A stretch of DNA of 7,286 nt from the NCBI GenBank assembly GCA_017459225.1, contig JAFUDL010000437.1, positions 1 to 7,286 of the forward strand, read 5' to 3'. Position 1 is the stretch's first letter; each line of letters opens with the position of its first letter. Positions 6,834 to 7,286 of this stretch are shown here, piece by piece. The DNA is from Kiritimatiellia bacterium. Its GTDB lineage: Bacteria > Verrucomicrobiota > Kiritimatiellia > RFP12 > UBA1067. The notes beneath the pieces are model-generated. The model saw nothing but the letters and a program-made list of their open reading frames with translations, ran no database searches and was not told the origin of the DNA. The translations under genes were made by a program, and so were the position numbers.

Positions 6834-7286
6834 ATGATCAAGACAGTTCTAGTCACCGGCGGAAGCGGTTTTCTCGGAATCAACCTGATCCGCCATTTGC
6901 GCGCGAAAGGCGTCGAGACGCTTCGCGTTCTGGACATTGCGGACTTCGACTACCCCGAGAAGAGCGAGCCGTGGCTTGAGTTCACGAAGGGCGACGTGCG
7001 CGACGTGGCGGCCGTTGAGGCGTGCGTCAACGGCTGCGACATGGTGGTGAACACCGCCGCCGCCCTGCCGCTCTATTCGCCGGAGGACATCCGAACCACC
7101 GAGGTGGACGGCGTGCGCAACGTGATCGCGGCGTGCAGGAAGTTCGGCGTGAAGAGGATGGTGCAGATCTCGTCCACGGCCGTCTATGGCGTTCCGAAGA
7201 AGCATCCGATCTACGAGGAGGACGAACTGGTGGGCGTGGGGCCGTATGGCCATGCCAAGATCGAGGCCGAAGAGATCTGCAAGGCC
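6834..7286 (+). CDS. NAD(P)-dependent epimerase/dehydratase, N-terminal part (truncated by window edge)
   Basis: An open frame from ATG 6834 to the window end gives the first 151 residues of an extended short-chain dehydrogenase/reductase. Residues 1-15 read MIKTVLVTGGSGFLG, the Rossmann TGG.GFLG dinucleotide-binding motif; Asp34 after strand 2 favours NAD(H); GDVRD at 53-57, NTAAALP at 73-79, ISSTAVYG at 112-119 and the catalytic YGHAK (Tyr138, Lys142) follow in the right order and spacing. Such proteins act on nucleotide sugars or similar substrates in the cytoplasm, but the specificity-determining C-terminal half is outside the window, so no gene symbol is given. It begins 12 bases after the hydrolase stop with no terminator between and no good Shine-Dalgarno (only weak TGGA near 6827-6830), so cotranscription with the hydrolase is likely. 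Whether the two act on the same saccharide pathway is only conjecture. Confidence 0.9.
   Translation, partial: MIKTVLVTGGSGFLGINLIRHLRAKGVETLRVLDIADFDYPEKSEPWLEFTKGDVRDVAAVEACVNGCDMVVNTAAALPLYSPEDIRTTEVDGVRNVIAACRKFGVKRMVQISSTAVYGVPKKHPIYEEDELVGVGPYGHAKIEAEEICKA

Overview
The window carries most of a tryptophan biosynthesis operon, followed on the same strand by an exported two-domain SGNH/GDSL hydrolase and the start of an NAD-dependent sugar epimerase/dehydratase-type gene. All supported genes are on the + strand and almost no DNA is non-coding. Composition is GC-rich by eye, with strong G/C preference at third codon positions. Three things suggest, but do not prove, a Gram-negative bacterium of the PVC group (Kiritimatiellota, Lentisphaerota or Verrucomicrobiota). 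These are the GC-rich composition, a PAF-acetylhydrolase-like SGNH protein with a signal peptide, and a small palindromic repeat whose translations (TGILPV on +, GKMPVLP and GQDARSP on -) I remember from proteins of that group.

Bases 1-321 hold the C-terminal end of trpE, cut by the window edge. Bases 336-1946 hold a trpG-trpD fusion, 1943-2752 trpC, 2749-3939 trpB, 3966-4724 trpA and 4712-5347 trpF. Together with trpE these cover every step from chorismate to tryptophan. The junctions are very tight: ATGA stop/start overlaps join trpGD to trpC and trpC to trpB, and trpA and trpF overlap by 13 bases. This implies one mRNA with translational coupling. The gene order E-GD-C-B-A-F puts trpF last, separated from trpC. 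Any leader or attenuator would lie upstream of trpE, outside the window.

Bases 5355-6821 encode a secreted or periplasmic protein made of two tandem SGNH hydrolase domains, each with a complete catalytic set. A consensus extended -10 promoter overlaps the trpF stop codon and sits so close to the hydrolase ATG that the transcript is predicted to be leaderless. Bases 6834-7286 are the N-terminal half of an extended SDR-family protein that runs off the window.

The most notable observations are: a perfect 8-bp-stem palindrome embedded in frame inside trpF, with nearby remodelling of the usually conserved loop 6; the putative leaderless promoter; the double-active-site hydrolase; and unusual substitutions in conserved active-site motifs of TrpB, TrpD and TrpA. 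I found no RNA genes, CRISPR array, transposase or rho-independent terminator. No gap between genes exceeds 26 bases.
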